DNA from: Bacteroidota bacterium
Lineage (GTDB): Bacteria; Bacteroidota; Bacteroidia; Chitinophagales; Chitinophagaceae
Reading direction: 5' to 3'
NCBI GenBank assembly: GCA_023386045.1
Contig: JAEWKK010000019.1
Span: 496,001-560,000 of the forward strand
Length of the DNA stretch: 64,000 bases
Numbering within the stretch: the first letter of the stretch is position 1; each line of letters begins with the position of its first letter. Below, piece by piece: positions 1 through 9,281 of the stretch. Under the pieces are notes generated by a model. It was not told where the DNA came from. It searched no databases and saw nothing but the letters and a program-made list of their open reading frames with translations. Made by a program: the position numbers and the translations under genes.

Positions 1-632
1 AACTCGTTGAAGGAATGATCCGAAACCAGGTTGTGAGTGGAGGCGATCATCTTGGAACGCAACTCCTCGTCAAACCTCGCCCACTCATACATGGTGGTGT
101 AGTATTTTGAAAATTCCTCCCTTCCGCCAGCCGCTATGTAATTCTCTGAATACTGCTGCATGGCACTGAGGGGAAAGATCCCTTTCTTGATGTTCTCCAC
201 CGCCGAAGGATTGAGGTCGGTAGCATACAACAAAGACCGGTTCAAAAGGTTGGCTTCCTTGAGCAGGATGGCCATGGAATATACTTCTTCCCCGGTAGCG
301 CAGCCTGCATGCCAGATGCGGATGAAAGGCCTGGTGGCCAGCACAGGCAAGACTTCCTCTCTAATCACGCGGAAGGTGGAGGGATCCCTGAACATCTCGG
401 TTACATTCACCGTGATCTCTTCCACCACATGAGGCAAATAGGCCGGATCGCTTTTGATGCGGTAGAGCAATTCTGCAAAAGAGGTGAGCCGGTCAATGAC
501 CAGCAAACGGCTGATGCGCCGCCGCAGCGAAGCCCGCGAATAGGAAGTGAAATCATAGCCATAGCGGGAAAAGATCTCCTGCAGCAGGAGGTCCATATCC
601 TCTTCCCTGATGATGGCCGTGTTAGCTTTCAT
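1..632 (-). CDS. cheR: CheR-type protein-glutamate O-methyltransferase (partial, runs off left edge)
   Basis: Only the first 210 codons are in the window; the 3' end lies beyond position 1. The reading frame starts at ATG 632-630 with MKANTAIIREEDMDLLL and continues through an N-terminal helical CheR domain into a SAM-binding methyltransferase core, with the family signature NVTEMFRDPSTF and the glycine motif AGCATGEEVYS. CheR enzymes methylate receptor glutamates using SAM. Here the gene is the last visible member of a kinase/receiver operon, and its start overlaps the stop of the receiver gene by 11 bp, which suggests translational coupling. Such CheR copies outside flagellar clusters usually serve alternative sensory pathways. 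A CheB would be expected just beyond the edge (inference). Confidence 0.9.
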   Translation of the reverse strand, partial: MKANTAIIREEDMDLLLQEIFSRYGYDFTSYSRASLRRRISRLLVIDRLTSFAELLYRIKSDPAYLPHVVEEITVNVTEMFRDPSTFRVIREEVLPVLATRPFIRIWHAGCATGEEVYSMAILLKEANLLNRSLLYATDLNPSAVENIKKGIFPLSAMQQYSENYIAAGGREEFSKYYTTMYEWARFDEELRSKMIASTHNLVSDHSFNE

Positions 633-996
633 GCAATTGTTCTTTCAATAACTCTACCAGCTTGTCAATGTCCACGGGTTTGGAAATATAACCATCCGCA
701 CCTGCTGCCAGGCATTTCTCCCTGTCGCCACGCATAGCCTGCGCCGTTACTGCTATCAATGGAATCTGATTCAGCTTTGGATCGTTCTTGATCTTCGGTA
801 TCGCTTCATAGCCATCCATACCGGGCATCATCATGTCCATGAGAATGGCTACGGGTAAAAAGCCTTCATCCATTATCTGAAAAGCCTGTTCCATACTGGA
901 AGCAACAATGGGCTCGTAGCCACGGGTTTTGAGAATGGCCGCCAGCGCAAACGTATTGCGGTGGTCATCATCTATCACGAGTATCTTCTTTCTCAT
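622..996 (-). CDS. Single-domain response regulator (CheY-like receiver)
   Basis: A lone receiver domain of 124 residues starting MRKKILVIDDDHRN. The acidic pocket (IDDD), the phosphoacceptor in LMDMMMPGMDGYEAI, the TA pair in AVTAQAM and the lysine in YISKPVD are all present, so it should accept phosphate. An upstream ATG would add 32 odd residues inside the neighbouring kinase gene, so ATG 996 is chosen; it sits 2 bp after that kinase's stop. There is no output domain, so it probably relays phosphate or acts by protein contact between the hybrid kinase and CheR encoded on either side. The receiver is very similar to the third receiver of the upstream kinase, suggesting duplication within the operon. 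Confidence 0.9.
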   Translation of the reverse strand: MRKKILVIDDDHRNTFALAAILKTRGYEPIVASSMEQAFQIMDEGFLPVAILMDMMMPGMDGYEAIPKIKNDPKLNQIPLIAVTAQAMRGDREKCLAAGADGYISKPVDIDKLVELLKEQLHES

Positions 997-998
997 TT

Positions 999-3900
999 TT
1001 ATTTGTTGTAAAGCCACACACGCAGCAGGGATACCAGCTGGTCCACATCCACCGGCTTGGTGATGTAGTCCGAAGCACCCGCATTGATACATTTTTCACG
1101 ATCGCCGGTCATGGCCTTAGCGGTGACGGCAATGATGGGCAGGTTGCGGTAAGCCTGCTGCTGCCTGATGCGACGGATGCTTTCATAGCCATCCATCTCG
1201 GGCATCATCATGTCCATGAGGATCAGGTCAATACCGGGATGATTGCCTAGCTGCACCAGGGCGTCCTTCCCGTCAATGGCCGACAAAACCTCCACGCCAT
1301 ATTTCTCCAGGGATTTGGTAAGGGAAAAGATGTTGCGCACATCGTCATCAGCCACCAGCACCTTTTTTCCTTTGAGCACTTCGCCCAGCTCGCCCAGTCG
1401 GCGGTATTTGGAAGGGCCGTTTTCCTTTCCGGCTTCTTCCACCAGGTGAAGAAAGAGTGAAACCTCATCGAGTATGCGCTGGTAAGAATGGGCCGTTTTT
1501 ACCACGATGGAATCCGCGTATTGCTTGATCTTTTTTTCTTCGATATGGGAAAGATTTCTTCCCGTAAAAACAATGATGGGCAGGTGTTCCAATCCGGGTG
1601 AATCTTTTACCTGTTCCAGCAGTTCATAAGAATGTTGCGCGGGCACGCCCATGTCCAGGATCACGCAGTCCACATCCTTGCGGTTGAGGGTGTCTACACC
1701 TTCGTTTACCGAATTGTGGATCTCCGCGCTGATGTTGTAATTCTCCAGGAAATAAGCCAGCGCCTGTGCGTGCTTGGGGTTTTCCTCCACGATCAGCACC
1801 TTGCGGGGATGTTTGCTCAGGGCCTGCTCGATCTTCCCGAACATTTCCGAAAGCTTTTCAAAAGCAACAGGCTTGTTGATGAAGTCCACGGCACCCTTGG
1901 ACAGACTGCGGGTTTTGACCTCGTGAGAGGACATGATGTGTACAGGAATGGGTCGGGTTTCTTTGTTGTTTTTCAGTTCATCCATCACTTCCCAACCGCT
2001 TTTTACCGGCAGCTGCACATCCAGCAAAATGCCCAGGGGCTTGAAGCGCTGCGCCAGCTCAATGCCCTCATCTCCCCTCACTGCTACCAGGGCTTTGTAG
2101 CCTTTTTTTCGCGTGTAATCCAGCAGGGACCGTGCAAAAGCCGTGTCATCTTCCACTATCAGGATCACCTTGTCGCCGGGTTTGATATCCTCCCTGTCAT
2201 CGGGCAGAGAGGCAGGGATGGTAGTAGAAATGTATTTGCCGTTGGCAGATGGCGTTTCTTTAGTATCAGCTGAACTCTCTTTTGCAGATTCTACTTCAGT
2301 GTTTTCGCGGGTTTCAGCCTGTTTTTTGCCATCAACTGGAAGCAATAAAGTGAACTCGCTGCCCTTGCCTTCCTCGCTTTTCAGGCGGATCTCGCCACCC
2401 AGCAAACGGGCCAGTTCACGGCTAATGGAAAGTCCCAGTCCGGTACCGCCATATTCGCGACGCGTGCTGCCGTCGGCCTGCTGGAAGGCTTCAAAAATGG
2501 TTTGCTGCTTTTCTTTTGGAACGCCAATGCCGGTATCTTTTACCGAGAAAGTAAGAGCTTCTTTTTCCTTGCCAATATTCAGTTCCACCGAGCCTTTGCG
2601 CGTAAATTTCAGGGCATTGGAAAGCAGGTTACGAAGGATCTGGTCAAGGCGCAGTTTGTCTGTGGTCAGCGAGGCAGGAAGATTGTCGGCGATGCTGATC
2701 TTAAAATCAATTCCCTTGTCGCGGGCAAGCGGACCAAACATGCTGTTGATCTCATCTGAGAGCGAAGCCAGCCTGACCTCAGAAAACTCCAGTTCCATCT
2801 TTCCTGATTCGATCTTGGAAAGGTCAAGGATCTCGTCGATCAGGGAGAGGAGGCCTTTGCCGGAAGACTGGATCACATTGGCATATTCCACCTGGTCGGT
2901 ATTGAGATTCTTTTCATGATTTTCAGAAAGCAATCTCGATAAAAGAAGGATGGAATTCAATGGTGTCCGCAATTCGTGCGACATGTTGGCAAGGAATTCA
3001 GACTTATAACGAGTGCTTACTTCCAGTTCTTCTGCCTTGCGCTGGATCTCGAAATTGCGTTCGAGTATGAGCTCATTTTTTTCTTCCAGGAGTCGGGTTC
3101 TCTCTTCCAGTTCCTGGTTGGCCTGTTGCAGTTCTTCCTGCTGAACGCGCAGCTCTTCTTCGGAAGCCTGGAGCTTTTCGGCTTGGGCTTCCAGCTCAGC
3201 ATTGATGTTCTCGAGTTCGGAGTGCTGCGACTGCAATTCTTCTGACTGGGCCTGCGTTTCAGCCAATAATTCCTGCAACCTTTCATGATCGCGGGCGCTG
3301 TGAATGGCCTGTCCAATATTGAAGGTGGCGGCTTTCAGGAAATCGATCACCTGTGGAGTAAAGGATTTGAGCGAAGCCAGTTCGATCACTCCTTTGAGTT
3401 TGGTCTCATAAAAAACCGGGATGGCCAGCACCGCATTGGGCTTGATAGAGCCGGCGGTAAAATCTACTGTCAGGCTGGTAGCCTGGATGTCCTCCAGGAA
3501 GAGCAGCTGCCTGGCCTGGGCGCTTCGTCCTGCAATGCCTTCACCTAATTTGATCTTAGAAGGCACCTTGTTATGCGTGATGGCCACGCTGGAAGCCATC
3601 TCCAGGTTTTCCTGGTCTTTGGTCAGGTAAAAAACACCCACAGGTATCCTGGTGTATTCGGTAATGAAGTTGAGCACCTTTTCCGCGAGCTGACTGATGT
3701 CTTTCTCACCGATCATCTGCTCGTTGAGACTGGCAATACCGGTTTGTTGCCATTCTTTGTCGGCCAGGTTGGTGAAGGAATAGTCCAGCGACTCGGCCAT
3801 CTTATCCAGCGACTGGGCCAAAACACCCAGGCTTTCCTTGTCCTGTTCGGCCACGCGGGTAGAGAAATTACCAGCGGCAATGCGACTGGTGATGTTCTCA

Positions 3901-4580
3901 ATGATGTGAATGCGGTTGATCACTTCGCGGTTCTTTTCCTGCAGCTCGTTCTGAAGGGCTTCCCTCTTTTTGAAATCTGCGCTCACGCGGTAGAAGGAAA
4001 TAACGGTAACGAAGATGGCCAGCAGCGAGGCAATAATGATCAGTACTGGGGTGAGGCGGGCGAACTCATTCATCTTAGCCGTGCGTTCCGCCAGTATAGC
4101 CTGTTCTCTCTCACTCATGCGTTTTACTACTTCGGTCAATTGGGTCATGAGGTTTCGGCCATATTCAAGGTCGGAAGCACTTAATTTGCCCTGTTGCGTA
4201 CTGTCGATCACCGCCTGTAATACCCGGAAACGGTCATCTACCAGGGTTTTTAGTAGGATGAGATCCTGTTGCTGGTCCTGGTTGTCTGTGATGAGGAGCC
4301 TGAGCTGCTGTACACGGCTGTTCGCCTTTTCATGGGCACCCCGGTAGGGTTCGAGGTAAATCTCATCCTGGGTGAGGAGGTAACCGCGCTGGCCGGTTTC
4401 ACCATCCTTGGCAGACATGATCACACCGTCGAGTTTCTTGATCACTTCATTGGTGTGATTCACCAGGTCGGCGCTGGATAAAAGGTTCTGAATGCTGAAA
4501 AAAGAAGCCAGTGCGCTCGCTACCAGGAGGAAGAGAGAAACACCATAGCCAATCAGCAGGTTGCGTTTGAATGGATTCAT
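999..4580 (-). CDS. CHASE3-HAMP-GAF hybrid histidine kinase with three receiver domains
   Basis: A 1193-residue membrane sensor. The order is: TM helix (about 9-28); CHASE3 sensor with the typical GETGQRGYLLT segment (about 40-170); second TM (about 176-196); HAMP-like linker; GAF domain (about 290-430); long glutamate-rich coiled coil (430-525); HisKA with the phosphorylatable His535 in NMSHELRTPLNS; HATPase with GGTGLGLSIS; and three receivers at roughly 820-935, 950-1060 and 1075-1190. The first and third keep the full acidic pocket. The second has VEENP and LDMGVP and is more divergent. The start overlaps the stop of the upstream kinase by 4 bp (ATGA). CHASE3 kinases sense unidentified extracytoplasmic cues; the ligand cannot be told from sequence. 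Confidence 0.93.
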   Translation of the reverse strand: MNPFKRNLLIGYGVSLFLLVASALASFFSIQNLLSSADLVNHTNEVIKKLDGVIMSAKDGETGQRGYLLTQDEIYLEPYRGAHEKANSRVQQLRLLITDNQDQQQDLILLKTLVDDRFRVLQAVIDSTQQGKLSASDLEYGRNLMTQLTEVVKRMSEREQAILAERTAKMNEFARLTPVLIIIASLLAIFVTVISFYRVSADFKKREALQNELQEKNREVINRIHIIENITSRIAAGNFSTRVAEQDKESLGVLAQSLDKMAESLDYSFTNLADKEWQQTGIASLNEQMIGEKDISQLAEKVLNFITEYTRIPVGVFYLTKDQENLEMASSVAITHNKVPSKIKLGEGIAGRSAQARQLLFLEDIQATSLTVDFTAGSIKPNAVLAIPVFYETKLKGVIELASLKSFTPQVIDFLKAATFNIGQAIHSARDHERLQELLAETQAQSEELQSQHSELENINAELEAQAEKLQASEEELRVQQEELQQANQELEERTRLLEEKNELILERNFEIQRKAEELEVSTRYKSEFLANMSHELRTPLNSILLLSRLLSENHEKNLNTDQVEYANVIQSSGKGLLSLIDEILDLSKIESGKMELEFSEVRLASLSDEINSMFGPLARDKGIDFKISIADNLPASLTTDKLRLDQILRNLLSNALKFTRKGSVELNIGKEKEALTFSVKDTGIGVPKEKQQTIFEAFQQADGSTRREYGGTGLGLSISRELARLLGGEIRLKSEEGKGSEFTLLLPVDGKKQAETRENTEVESAKESSADTKETPSANGKYISTTIPASLPDDREDIKPGDKVILIVEDDTAFARSLLDYTRKKGYKALVAVRGDEGIELAQRFKPLGILLDVQLPVKSGWEVMDELKNNKETRPIPVHIMSSHEVKTRSLSKGAVDFINKPVAFEKLSEMFGKIEQALSKHPRKVLIVEENPKHAQALAYFLENYNISAEIHNSVNEGVDTLNRKDVDCVILDMGVPAQHSYELLEQVKDSPGLEHLPIIVFTGRNLSHIEEKKIKQYADSIVVKTAHSYQRILDEVSLFLHLVEEAGKENGPSKYRRLGELGEVLKGKKVLVADDDVRNIFSLTKSLEKYGVEVLSAIDGKDALVQLGNHPGIDLILMDMMMPEMDGYESIRRIRQQQAYRNLPIIAVTAKAMTGDREKCINAGASDYITKPVDVDQLVSLLRVWLYNK

Positions 4581-5815
4581 ATAGATGCCGTTGCTGTAAC
4601 AGATTTTTGTTTCAATGGAAGTTCAATGATAAAGGTGGATCCTTCGCCTTCGGTGCTGCGGGCGGTGATGTTGCCATGATGCTGGTCCATGATCTTGCGT
4701 ACGATGGCCAGGCCGATGCCGGTGCCTTCATATTCGTTGATGCCATGCAGTCGCTGAAAGAGGTTAAAGATCTTGTGCAGGTAGGCTTCGTTAAAGCCAA
4801 TGCCATTGTCGCGGATGTAAATATGCACGCGGTCCCTGTGGTTTTCTTCCAGGCATTCCTCGCTCCAGATCTCTATTAAAGGCTTTACTTCTTTCCTGGA
4901 AAACTTGAGTGCGTTGCTGATGATGTTCTGGAAGACCTGGCGTATTTGTCCGGGTATGACCTCTACCGAGGGAAGCTTTCCCACACGGATCTCGGCACCT
5001 CTTTCCTGGATGGAAAGCTCCAGGTCGGAAAGTGTGCTTTCCAGGATCTCAGCCAGGTTGGTTTCCTTAAAGTAAGATGCGGCGGAAAGCTTGGAATAGT
5101 CAAGCAGGTCATTGATCAGGTTGCGCATTCTTTCTGCAGAAGCGATGGCTTTTTTAAAATACACGCTGGTCTCGGGATGTTGCGACAGGAGCTTGTCCTG
5201 GATGATATTGATAAAGGTGATGATCTTGCGTAATGGTTCCTGCAGGTCGTGGGAAGCGATGGAGGCATATTGCTGGAGTTCCACATTGCTTTTTTCAAGT
5301 GTCTGGTTCATTTCCATCAGCTCACGGGTACGTTCATTTACTTTTTCCTCCAGGAGCTGGTTCATTTCTTCCAGTTTTTTCTGGGCTTCCTTACGTCCTT
5401 CGATCTCCTTGCGAAGGTCTTCCTGTATGGTGCGCAGTTCTTTGGTTTGCTGGTAGAGACGGTAGAAAGTATTGACCTTGAGCATGAGCAGGTCTGGATC
5501 AAAGGGCTTGGTGATGTAATCGATACCCCCCGAATTATACCCTTTGGTGATGAAGGGTTTATTGGTATTGACAGCTGAAAGGAAGATGATGGGAGTAGAC
5601 CTGGTTTTACTATAGCCATTGATGGCTTCCGCCACTTCAAATCCGTCCATGCCGGGCATTTGCACATCGAGGATGAGCAGGGCATACTCGAATCGAAGCA
5701 CTTTTTTCAATGCCTCTTCGCCTGTTTGCGCCGTATCCACTTCATAGCCGTGCAGCTGTAGTAGGGATTTGAGCGAGAACAGGTTTTCCTGTTTATCGTC
5801 AACAATTAGGATCAT
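4577..5815 (-). CDS. Receiver-histidine kinase fusion protein
   Basis: A soluble 412-residue protein with an N-terminal receiver (MILIVDDKQENLFSL, phosphoacceptor in LILDVQMPGMDGF, lysine in ITKPFDP), a coiled coil (about 125-180), a HisKA box IASHDLQEPLRKI and an HATPase domain ending in GTGIGLAIVRKIMDQHHG. It has no membrane segment, so it is probably switched by phosphorylation of its own receiver, fed by another kinase. It is the first gene of the minus-strand operon that continues into the CHASE3 hybrid kinase, a lone receiver and CheR. The layout suggests a phosphorelay ending on methylation or protein-contact output. Confidence 0.92.
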   Translation of the reverse strand: MILIVDDKQENLFSLKSLLQLHGYEVDTAQTGEEALKKVLRFEYALLILDVQMPGMDGFEVAEAINGYSKTRSTPIIFLSAVNTNKPFITKGYNSGGIDYITKPFDPDLLMLKVNTFYRLYQQTKELRTIQEDLRKEIEGRKEAQKKLEEMNQLLEEKVNERTRELMEMNQTLEKSNVELQQYASIASHDLQEPLRKIITFINIIQDKLLSQHPETSVYFKKAIASAERMRNLINDLLDYSKLSAASYFKETNLAEILESTLSDLELSIQERGAEIRVGKLPSVEVIPGQIRQVFQNIISNALKFSRKEVKPLIEIWSEECLEENHRDRVHIYIRDNGIGFNEAYLHKIFNLFQRLHGINEYEGTGIGLAIVRKIMDQHHGNITARSTEGEGSTFIIELPLKQKSVTATASI

Positions 5816-5940
5816 TATGGTAGCATAGTAAGGGATGGAAAGATAGTACAGATCGCAGATTAAAACACAGATTTATGGAGGTGAGTGGTGAATGGTGAGT
5901 GGTGAGAATCACAGATTGATAAGATTGACACTTGATTAGG

Positions 5941-6096
5941 AATCACAGATTACACAGATTTCACAGATTAGAGATCTACAGGCACATCTCCTTCAAAAAG
6001 GGTAGTGACGGAAAATTAATTGACCAAGATTTTTGTTTTAGTAATGGAATTTGAATTATCACGAGCCTATCTGTGTAATCCGTGTAATCTGTGATT
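5941..6096. repeat. Intergenic inverted repeat with CACAGATTACACAGATT-type motif
   Basis: The 305-bp gap 5816-6120 has no gene. It holds a 20-bp inverted repeat, AATCACAGATTACACAGATT at 5941-5960 against its complement with one mismatch at 6077-6096. Looser copies of ATCACAGATT lie at 5918 and 5960, and a GTGAGTGGTGA-type simple repeat at 5881-5907. It could fold into a long hairpin or be a degenerate dispersed repeat. No protein is encoded. Confidence 0.7.
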
Positions 6097-6120
6097 GTTT
6101 CTCTCAATTAATCCGAGTAA

Positions 6121-6477
6121 TCAAAATAACCCGAAGAGTTTATTGATTTCGAATCCTACGTATACTCCATCTTCTCTGATTTCTATTGGCCAGTGCTTGA
6201 GGTGATAACCTTCGCCGGAGATATTCCGGCCGTTCTTCATGCAGAATTTATAGCGGTGGAGATTGCAGATCACATTGCCCATGTTGTCTGTCCAGCCATC
6301 TACCAAAAATCCACCGGCGTGCGGGCATTTATGGGCGAAGGCAAAGTATTCGTCATTGTGCCTGCCTATGCAGATCTTTTTTTCTGGTGTGTCTACTTCT
6401 GCAATATCGTTGGAACGGAAAGGAATTTCTGAAATGGATTCTGCTATCTTGATCCACCTGTATTTCTTTTGGGACAT
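6121..6477 (-). CDS. Rieske-type [2Fe-2S] ferredoxin
   Basis: A 118-residue protein with the two Rieske cluster-binding boxes: CPHAGG (Cys-X-His) and CNLHRYKF (Cys-X2-His), separated by 16-18 residues. The size fits a stand-alone nitrite-reductase-small-subunit or dioxygenase-ferredoxin type protein rather than a cytochrome bc1 Rieske subunit, which would carry an N-terminal membrane anchor. It probably passes electrons to an oxygenase or reductase. No partner enzyme lies beside it, so the pathway is unknown. It is monocistronic between two repeat-filled spacers. Confidence 0.85.
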   Translation of the reverse strand: MSQKKYRWIKIAESISEIPFRSNDIAEVDTPEKKICIGRHNDEYFAFAHKCPHAGGFLVDGWTDNMGNVICNLHRYKFCMKNGRNISGEGYHLKHWPIEIREDGVYVGFEINKLFGLF

Positions 6478-6486
6478 GATTTAATT

Positions 6487-6762
6487 TTAACCGGGAAGAC
6501 GGAAAGATATATTTTGTTTTACCTGTAAGACGAGAAGACGGAAAGATTTATTTGGTTTGACAAGGAAGATAGAAAGACATGATTGGTAAACCTACTTTCA
6601 AAATTTCACTTTTATTTCTTTGTCATGGTTGTTAACGTAATTGATGAATCTGAAAAAGTAAAGAGTCTTACCGCCTTTCCGGTTAACTAAAAATAAAACG
6701 CCTTACCGTCTCCCCGGTTAATTAATAAAGTAAAAACGTCTTCCCGTCTTCCCGGTAGCACC
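6487..6762. repeat. Degenerate GGGAAGACGG repeats in both orientations
   Basis: The gap between the ferredoxin and hflX contains several near-copies of AACCGGGAAGACGGAAAGA (about 6487-6580) and, in the opposite orientation, TCTTCCCGTCTTCCCGGTA (6734-6753) plus TTACCGCCTTTCCGGTTAA and TTACCGTCTCCCCGGTTAA. Similar words recur at 51344-51366 and 51906-51995. This looks like a dispersed intergenic repeat family; its function is unknown. Confidence 0.6.
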
Positions 6763-6764
6763 AC

Positions 6765-7955
6765 TCAATAAAAGAAGTCGGTTTTATAAGGATACCTGAT
6801 CCTGTACAATTCTCTCACCTTATCAAGGATCGTTGCCCTGAAGCTGTCGATGTTCGTGCGTTCAAGAGCCGAAATGAAAATGGCATTGCCATTGGTTTCC
6901 TGCTGCCAGCGTGCTTTCAGGTCGTCAAGGATTTGTTCTTTCGTCTCTTCATTCAGCCATTCATCAAAAGTATGCTTGATATAGAGGTCCAGTTTATTGA
7001 AAACGGTGATGATGGGTTTATCAAAAGCACCGATCTCCTGTAGTGTTTTATTCACGACACCTAACTGGTCTTCGTAATTGGGATGTGAAAGGTCAACCAC
7101 ATGCAGGAGGATATCTGCTTCACGAACTTCATCCAGGGTGCTTTTAAAACTTTCCACCAGGTGGTGCGGCAGTTTACGAATGAAACCAACGGTATCACTC
7201 AAAAGAAAAGGAGTGTTCTCATAAACCAGCTTTCGCGTGGTGGTATCCAGCGTGGCAAATAATTTATTCTCCGAGAGGACATCTGATTTGCTCAGCAGGT
7301 TCATGATGGTGGACTTTCCCACGTTGGTATATCCTACCAGCGCCACACGAATAAATTCACCGCGGTCTTTGCGTTGGGTGAAAGCCTGCTTGTCGATTTC
7401 AGCGAGTCTTTTGCGCAGCAGCGAGATCTTGTCGCGCACCATACGACGGTCCGTTTCGATCTCGGTTTCACCCGGACCTCTCGTTCCGATACCACCACCC
7501 AATCGTTCCAGGTGCTTCCACATGCCTCGCAGTCGTGGAAGGATGTACTGGTATTGAGCCAGCTCCACCTGTGCCTTTGCCTGTGCGGTTTTAGCGCGAC
7601 GGGCAAAGATGTCGAGTATGAGGTCGGAGCGGTCAATGCATTTTACATTGGCTGCTTTTTCGATGTTCATGATCTGTGCGCCACTGAGTTCATCGTCAAA
7701 GATGAGCACATCAATATCGCGACCTTCCACGTATTGGCGGATCTCTTCCAGTTTTCCCTTGCCGATGTAGGTGCGACTATCGGTGTGCGCCAGTTTCTGG
7801 ATGAATTTTTTGATGGTGATGGCGCCTGCGGTCTCGGCCAGGAATGCCAGTTCATCAAGGTATTCATGCACCTGCTGCTCTGTCTGTTCCTTATGTACCA
7901 CGCCTACCAGTACGGCTCTTTCTTCTTTATTGATCCTGTTTTGATTTTCCAGCAT
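6765..7955 (-). CDS. hflX: Ribosome-associated GTPase HflX
   Basis: A 396-residue GTPase of the HflX family. It has an N-terminal glycine-rich HflX domain (KLEEIRQYV through GGGIGTRGPGETEIETDRR) and a G domain with G1 GYTNVGKST, G3 DTVGF and G4 NKLD. HflX splits or rescues stalled ribosomes, especially under heat or antibiotic stress. The start is ATG 7955 (MLENQNRINKEE). The frame stays open 43 codons further upstream, but that stretch translates the REP-like repeat array and is not part of the family fold. Any promoter must lie in or just below that array. Confidence 0.93.
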   Translation of the reverse strand: MLENQNRINKEERAVLVGVVHKEQTEQQVHEYLDELAFLAETAGAITIKKFIQKLAHTDSRTYIGKGKLEEIRQYVEGRDIDVLIFDDELSGAQIMNIEKAANVKCIDRSDLILDIFARRAKTAQAKAQVELAQYQYILPRLRGMWKHLERLGGGIGTRGPGETEIETDRRMVRDKISLLRKRLAEIDKQAFTQRKDRGEFIRVALVGYTNVGKSTIMNLLSKSDVLSENKLFATLDTTTRKLVYENTPFLLSDTVGFIRKLPHHLVESFKSTLDEVREADILLHVVDLSHPNYEDQLGVVNKTLQEIGAFDKPIITVFNKLDLYIKHTFDEWLNEETKEQILDDLKARWQQETNGNAIFISALERTNIDSFRATILDKVRELYRIRYPYKTDFFY

Positions 7956-8024
7956 GTTGGTGAATTCTGCACAAAAATACCAAGCCAGGGTGGGAAGGAA
8001 ATAAAAAAGCGTGCAATCGGGGGC

Positions 8025-8564
8025 CGACCACTCCCTGCGGTGAATCCTTCCACGACGAGTCTCCTGCAGCAGCATCTTCAGCATACATTAATTCCTGCAG
8101 GGACTCGTCGTAAATCTTCATCTGGAAAACAGTGATTAGGGGTAAGCCGGCGAGTCCCTGCATTAACTGTCTCAAAGAAGGAAACTCAAAAAGCAGGAGA
8201 CTCGTCGGATAAGAAAAAGAATAAAACTTTCCATGGCATGTTTCCTGCTGCAGGATTTTCATCTTCGCCGACTCCCTGCGGTTAATCCTTCCACGACGAG
8301 TCTCCTGCAGCAGCATCTCCAACATACATTAATTCCTGCAGGGACTCGTCGTCAATCTTTATATTGAAAACTGTGATATGGAAGTAAGCCCACGAGTCCC
8401 TGCGGCGGCTGTCTAATAGGAGGAAGGTTAAAAAGCAGGAGACTCGTCGGAGAAGTAAAGCGTGCAGTCGGGTAGGCCGACGACTCCCTGGAGTTAATCC
8501 TTCCACGACGAGTCTCCTGCCCACAGCATCTCCAGTATACATTAACTTCTGCAGGGACTCGTCG
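8025..8564. repeat. REP-like palindromic array, family 1 (left block)
   Basis: Two core words dominate: CGACGAGTCTCCTGC and GCAGGGACTCGTCG, occurring in either orientation. Clear units lie at 8053-8067, 8097-8110, 8193-8207, 8294-8308, 8338-8351, 8435-8449, 8506-8520 and 8551-8564. More degenerate ones are at 8025-8041, 8151-8161, 8266-8281, 8391-8403 and 8478-8490. They form a larger composite unit repeated almost three times (starts at about 8025, 8266 and 8477). Within each composite, a CGACGAGTCTCCTGC unit faces a GCAGGGACTCGTCG unit 29-30 bp away, giving strong hairpins. The block ends 8 bp from the stop of the RAYT gene, as expected for its cognate REP/BIME elements. Confidence 0.88.
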
Positions 8565-8571
8565 TTAATCT

Positions 8572-9150
8572 TTATTCGGAACTGTAAACTTCAGAAAGCA
8601 CATCCTCATAATCAATTATTGGATATCCTTTTTTATTTCCGTTATAAAATGCAGCAGAACTGTGGGGATATTGATAAGGTTTTTCAGCCAGTTGCCATCT
8701 GGGAGTGCAAGGATTATTATGAATATAATTGAGCTTTTGAAGGATGAATTTTTCTGTTCTACACTCTTTTGCTTCAAAACTGGGCTGCCAGATCTGATGT
8801 TTTTTCCCTCTTTGACTATCCTTATTATTTACTGCTAACTGCATTTGCTTTAAAAGATTATGATCCTGAGAAAGGAAAAGTCGCTTTACTAATTCGTAGC
8901 CAATAAACCTCTTGCCATTTCCAATCATTGTATTGAGAGACTGGGCAATGTTTTTATAATAAATGAGACTGTGCAGGTGGTTGGGCATTATCACATACCC
9001 AAGTATGTCATTGCCCTTTGCTTTCAGGATATCAAACCAATTATAAAAAAGATCATACCCTGAGGTCATATGTATAAGAGGTTTCCATTGAAAGCACGTA
9101 AACGTGAAGAAATAAATTCCTTTGCTCTGTATGGGAGTATGGACTGACAC
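8572..9150 (-). CDS. REP-associated tyrosine transposase (RAYT), copy 1
   Basis: A 192-residue Y1/HUH-type transposase of the IS200-like superfamily. The histidine motif is in YVIMPNHLHSLIYY (H-X-H) after a hydrophobic strand, and the C-terminal segment EKFILQKLNYIHNNPC carries the characteristic tyrosine-to-IHxNP block of RAYTs. RAYTs are domesticated single-strand nucleases that bind and cut REP palindromes. The gene is bracketed by two blocks of the same palindrome (8025-8564 and 9282-9474), which supports this role. The frame is intact and ATG 9150 is the only sensible start. Confidence 0.9.
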   Translation of the reverse strand: MSVHTPIQSKGIYFFTFTCFQWKPLIHMTSGYDLFYNWFDILKAKGNDILGYVIMPNHLHSLIYYKNIAQSLNTMIGNGKRFIGYELVKRLFLSQDHNLLKQMQLAVNNKDSQRGKKHQIWQPSFEAKECRTEKFILQKLNYIHNNPCTPRWQLAEKPYQYPHSSAAFYNGNKKGYPIIDYEDVLSEVYSSE

Positions 9151-9281
9151 ATGGCTAAATTATATAGATAGGCAAAGAATAATCTGTGAGGATAACCTCA
9201 ATTAAGAGGTTTATTAACTGGATAAAGTGTTGGATAGGACTTTACGATGGAAGATATTTCACGCGAGATCTTTTCCTTTTC

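Noticed and set aside
1632..2273. Long plus-strand frames opposite the hybrid kinase gene
   Set aside because: They are antisense shadows of a clearly conserved coding sequence.
7956..8084. Upstream extension of hflX by 43 codons
   Set aside because: The extra residues translate the REP-like array and do not resemble HflX N-termini.
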